The notes under the pieces are model-generated. The model did not search any database, was not told the origin of the DNA, and saw only the letters and a list, made by a program, of their open reading frames with translations. Below are positions 55,385 through 57,805 of a DNA stretch of 57,805 nucleotides, piece after piece; position 1 is the first letter of the stretch, and each line of letters opens with the position of its first letter. The DNA is from Dicyema japonicum. Taxonomy: Eukaryota; Dicyemida; Rhombozoa; Dicyemidae. The stretch is taken from assembly GCA_011109175.1 (NCBI GenBank), contig RDEW01000049.1, positions 341,887 through 399,691 on the forward strand. The letters are read 5' to 3'. The position numbers and the translations under genes were made by a program.

Positions 55385-55650
55385 AGGAATACTTGGTGTT
55401 CTTTTGAAAACTTGTTGTAGGATATAGATGTGTAATATTTTATTAGTATGTCTGGTTTTAATGTAGACTTCGACTTTTCTCTCTGGGGAAGGTCTTTTGA
55501 TGTTTTTGATCCACTTCCACACTCTTTGCATTGGGGGGTTTTTGTAGAGAGCTTTCGATAGTCTCGTCCATCTATTTGCATTTTCTGTCTTTATGTTGTT
55601 GTCGATCTCTTTGTTCAATTCTCGAAACAAGGAAGAAAGAACACGGTCAA
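55385..55650 (-). pseudogene. LINE linker fragment
   Basis: Encodes ENANRWTRLSKALYKNPPMQ then RVWKWIKNIKRPSPE. The K/R-W-x-x-L ... W-x-x-IK pattern resembles the endonuclease-RT linker at 41950-42050 (KKWDKLVSFL ... KKIWREIKQ). In both places a 5'-truncated family A copy starts immediately downstream. Confidence 0.4.
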
Positions 55651-56255
55651 AAGACACATCCTGCTGCACGCTTGATGGAGTGTGCATTGCTGCGAACGAC
55701 AGCTATTCCGATTTGTTGGAACAACCAAACCACTTCCCGAGGCACCCCACGACGCATAGCGACTTTACCTCCGACTTCTTTGATGAAAGAAGTCGTTAGA
55801 GAGGCCGGTTTCCCCAGATGTCTCAACAGCGATAGGAATAAAGCGATATCGTTGTCCGATATTCGCATATTAGCAATTTTTCTTTGTTTTGCAGAATCTG
55901 CAGCAGAACCCGGAGAAACAGCAGAAGAGACCATGTTAGTTTTGGAATGGGTGTCAACACACGTTAAATCCCCAGCCAACGATTTCCCACAGAAGTATGG
56001 AAAGGTGGGGTCTTTTCCCATCTCCACGATCTAGGCCACAGGCACTAGCACCGAGGGAAGCCCGCTGACTCAAGAGCTCGTAAGATAACATTGTTAACAG
56101 AGGAGTGCCGAGGAGCTCGCCCAGTACTTCGTTTGGAAGAGAGTGGATGGATACCTTCTACGTCAACTATTTTTCCACATCTGCAACAATGTTGTTCGCA
56201 GATGTCAAGTCCAAATCTCAGTGCAGTACCGATTCGCATGCAGTCATCCTAATAA
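55650..56255 (-). pseudogene. Family A copy A9, nuclease half only
   Basis: RIGTALRFGLDICEQHCCRC, GIHPLSSKRSTGRAPRHSSV (second zinc Cys changed to Ser), a short gap, DLTCVDT, FIKEVGGKVAMRRGVPREVV, then IGIAVVRSNAHSIKRAA (RGN changed to RSN) and a stop. 5'-truncated at about 56255. RPDG region destroyed near 56030. Confidence 0.75.
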
Positions 56256-56264
56256 TGTTCCGAG

Positions 56265-56312
56265 GCCTGACTGTCTGACACGCTAGAAAACTGACTGTCT
56301 GACACGCTGAAT
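56265..56312. repeat. Short direct repeat
   Basis: GACTGTCTGACACGCT occurs twice, at about 56267 and 56290, just upstream of the truncation point of copy A9. Confidence 0.7.
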
Positions 56313-57805
56313 AGCGTGGCCCGTTCAATAAAACAACTCATTGGCAGTTTCCAACTGTTTAACGCTTAATAAATAGCACTAAATGTATAAAATAGTGCTG
56401 ATTCTCGCATCTCTACTGGGCGTGGACTTTTAATTGCATTATAATTAAACAAGCAAAAGCTCACTGCGATTGGTGGAGTGTATTGTCGTCATCTTTTCGA
56501 CGTACTACTGTCATTCGAAGAGGGACTAATGAATAATGAGGAGACAGAGAAAAGTGGAATACAAAAATATATTATTGTGCGTCTCTCCTCATGCGGGAAT
56601 AAAGAATGCTGGTGACAAACTCGTGGTTAACACCGTACTTGTCCAAGTCACTATCCAATGGGAGAGCTAGGAAGTAAGCGGACATTGGCATACTGTGGTC
56701 GGTGGTGGTGTCAGTAGGACTGGACTGTCCCCTCAAATAGGCGAGCACTGTGAATAGAAAGAGAGGACAAACTGCCGCGCGTGTGTTGTTGGATGAATGT
56801 GCGAGTGTGTTGAGGGGGAGTCCACTCGGGGTTGTTCTCTGGAATATGAGAGTGAGGGGACGGAGAAGGCGAGGAGTGATATTTCGAGCTTATCGTGGGA
56901 GTAGTGTGGTCGGGGGGATATGGAGGAGGGCGTAGTCGAGGACATCCCCGGCAGTGTGTGTGCGGACAGTGTGATCACAGACAAAGTGTACAAGACGGGG
57001 GATTTGATGTCTGAAGGAGAAGAGGAGGAAGAAGGGGGCAGTGAAGGGGGCGGCGACTTGTTGTATCAAGTACATCTAGTAGTTGTAAGAGTGAGGAGAA
57101 CGAGCTGTGATTGGAAGAGGAGTGTGAACTGTCGTAAGTGTGTAGTGGTTGTTGGTGGTCGGGGGTGAAGTGATATAGGTGGGCGACAATGTGGTGGAGG
57201 GTGTGTTGTGGATTGGTGGATGTGTCGGACTAGGGTGGGGAGGGGGCCAACCTGTCGACTACTGGCGAATGCATAGACGGCAGCTGTAATGTGAGTGTGA
57301 GGACAGACTGGTGATGGCAATGGCGGTGACAATTCGGGGGACTTGGAGAATGGTGTCGTGGACGAGTGTGAGTACAAAGAACAAGAGAAGGACTGCCCCC
57401 GCGAAGTAAGTGGCGTGTCTAGGGGGAGTGGGGTTGAATATATTCAGTCCACCTTGCCAACACACCGAGGAGGGGGGAACGAAAGCACTGAATATATTCA
57501 TTGGCGAAGGGGTAGGCCGAGGCGAGTCGTTCCTCCAATTCGTGGTCCAATTCGGAGTAGTTGCGGAGGGAGTAGTAGGCAATGCGCGTCCTGTGAGTGA
57601 GTGGTGAGGACAGACCAGCGGTGTCGGAATATACTGGGAAGGAGCCCGGCGAATCATCTAGACTAGTCAGGCAGACACACCTCGGCATATTCGAAGCACA
57701 CGTACAACAGTTGGACGACAAAGAGCAAGGGGACAGCAGCAGGCCGACCAAGCACATGACACCAGCCGTGTTCTAATTCTGGCATATTGGGGAGGGGTAC
57801 GTTCT
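56313..57805. other. G-rich tract of unknown function (from about 56580)
   Basis: From about 56580 the plus strand becomes rich in G and GTG/GAG runs and much less AT-rich than the preceding 56 kb. Open frames are present on both strands without family resemblance, as expected from low stop-codon frequency. Two TGAATATATTCA palindromes lie at about 57434 and 57490. No gene can be supported. Confidence 0.4.

Noticed and set aside
56733-57757. Many overlapping open frames on both strands in the G-rich tail.
   Set aside because: Low stop-codon frequency in G-rich DNA explains them; they are proline/serine or glycine/valine-rich without recognisable motifs.

Overview
The window reads as a gene-poor, AT-rich animal-type genome segment built mostly from decayed transposable elements, with a few genuine genes cut up by extremely short introns. 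Wherever a protein family can be recognised (mago nashi; M12B/ADAM-like metalloproteases), the reading frame is restored only by removing GT..AG introns of about 22-28 nt. Among animals, introns this small are best known from dicyemid mesozoans, so a dicyemid or a similarly reduced animal parasite is my best guess. This is an inference; I have no species marker.

Layout. 0-4.3 kb: a pogo/Tigger remnant split by a REL-endonuclease retrotransposon (called family A here: PHD finger, reverse transcriptase, PD-(D/E)XK-type nuclease). 7-13 kb: two M12B metalloprotease copies around a nested pile of LINE fragments (family B: RT plus a C-terminal nuclease). 13-21 kb: unidentified micro-exon candidates, a hAT element with an 8-bp target duplication, an integrase-like tail and LINE fragments. 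21.0-21.6 kb: an intact mago nashi gene. 21.6-24.3 kb: a hAT remnant and a 1.07-kb Tigger element. 26-29.3 kb: two more M12B copies and short family A 3' ends. 30.4-35.8 kb: two family A copies head to head. 38-43 kb: a tRNA-derived SINE, family B, family A and an EN-type LINE with a 2A-like peptide. 43.4-44.9 kb: a multi-exon M12B metalloprotease whose 3' exons encode a C-type-lectin-like domain. 45-54 kb: repeats, tRNA-like sequences, telomere-like DNA, a minisatellite inside an inverted-repeat-bounded segment, and a proteasome beta-like gene. 54.4-56.3 kb: more family A and LINE fragments. 56.6-57.8 kb: a G-rich tract unlike the rest.

How things fit. The metalloproteases form a paralogous family with signal peptide, M12B catalytic core and no prodomain. 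The small paralogs end in a hydrophobic tail that looks like a GPI-anchor signal, and share an upstream block of about 100 bp. They are good candidates for secreted or surface proteases of a parasite. Family A elements account for most of the long open frames: at least nine copies, mostly 5'-truncated, carry frameshifts and share a conserved C-terminal motif ending around RGN. mago nashi (exon junction complex) and the proteasome-like gene are the housekeeping anchors. Coordinates of degenerate elements are approximate; exon coordinates of mago and the metalloproteases were derived base by base by hand.
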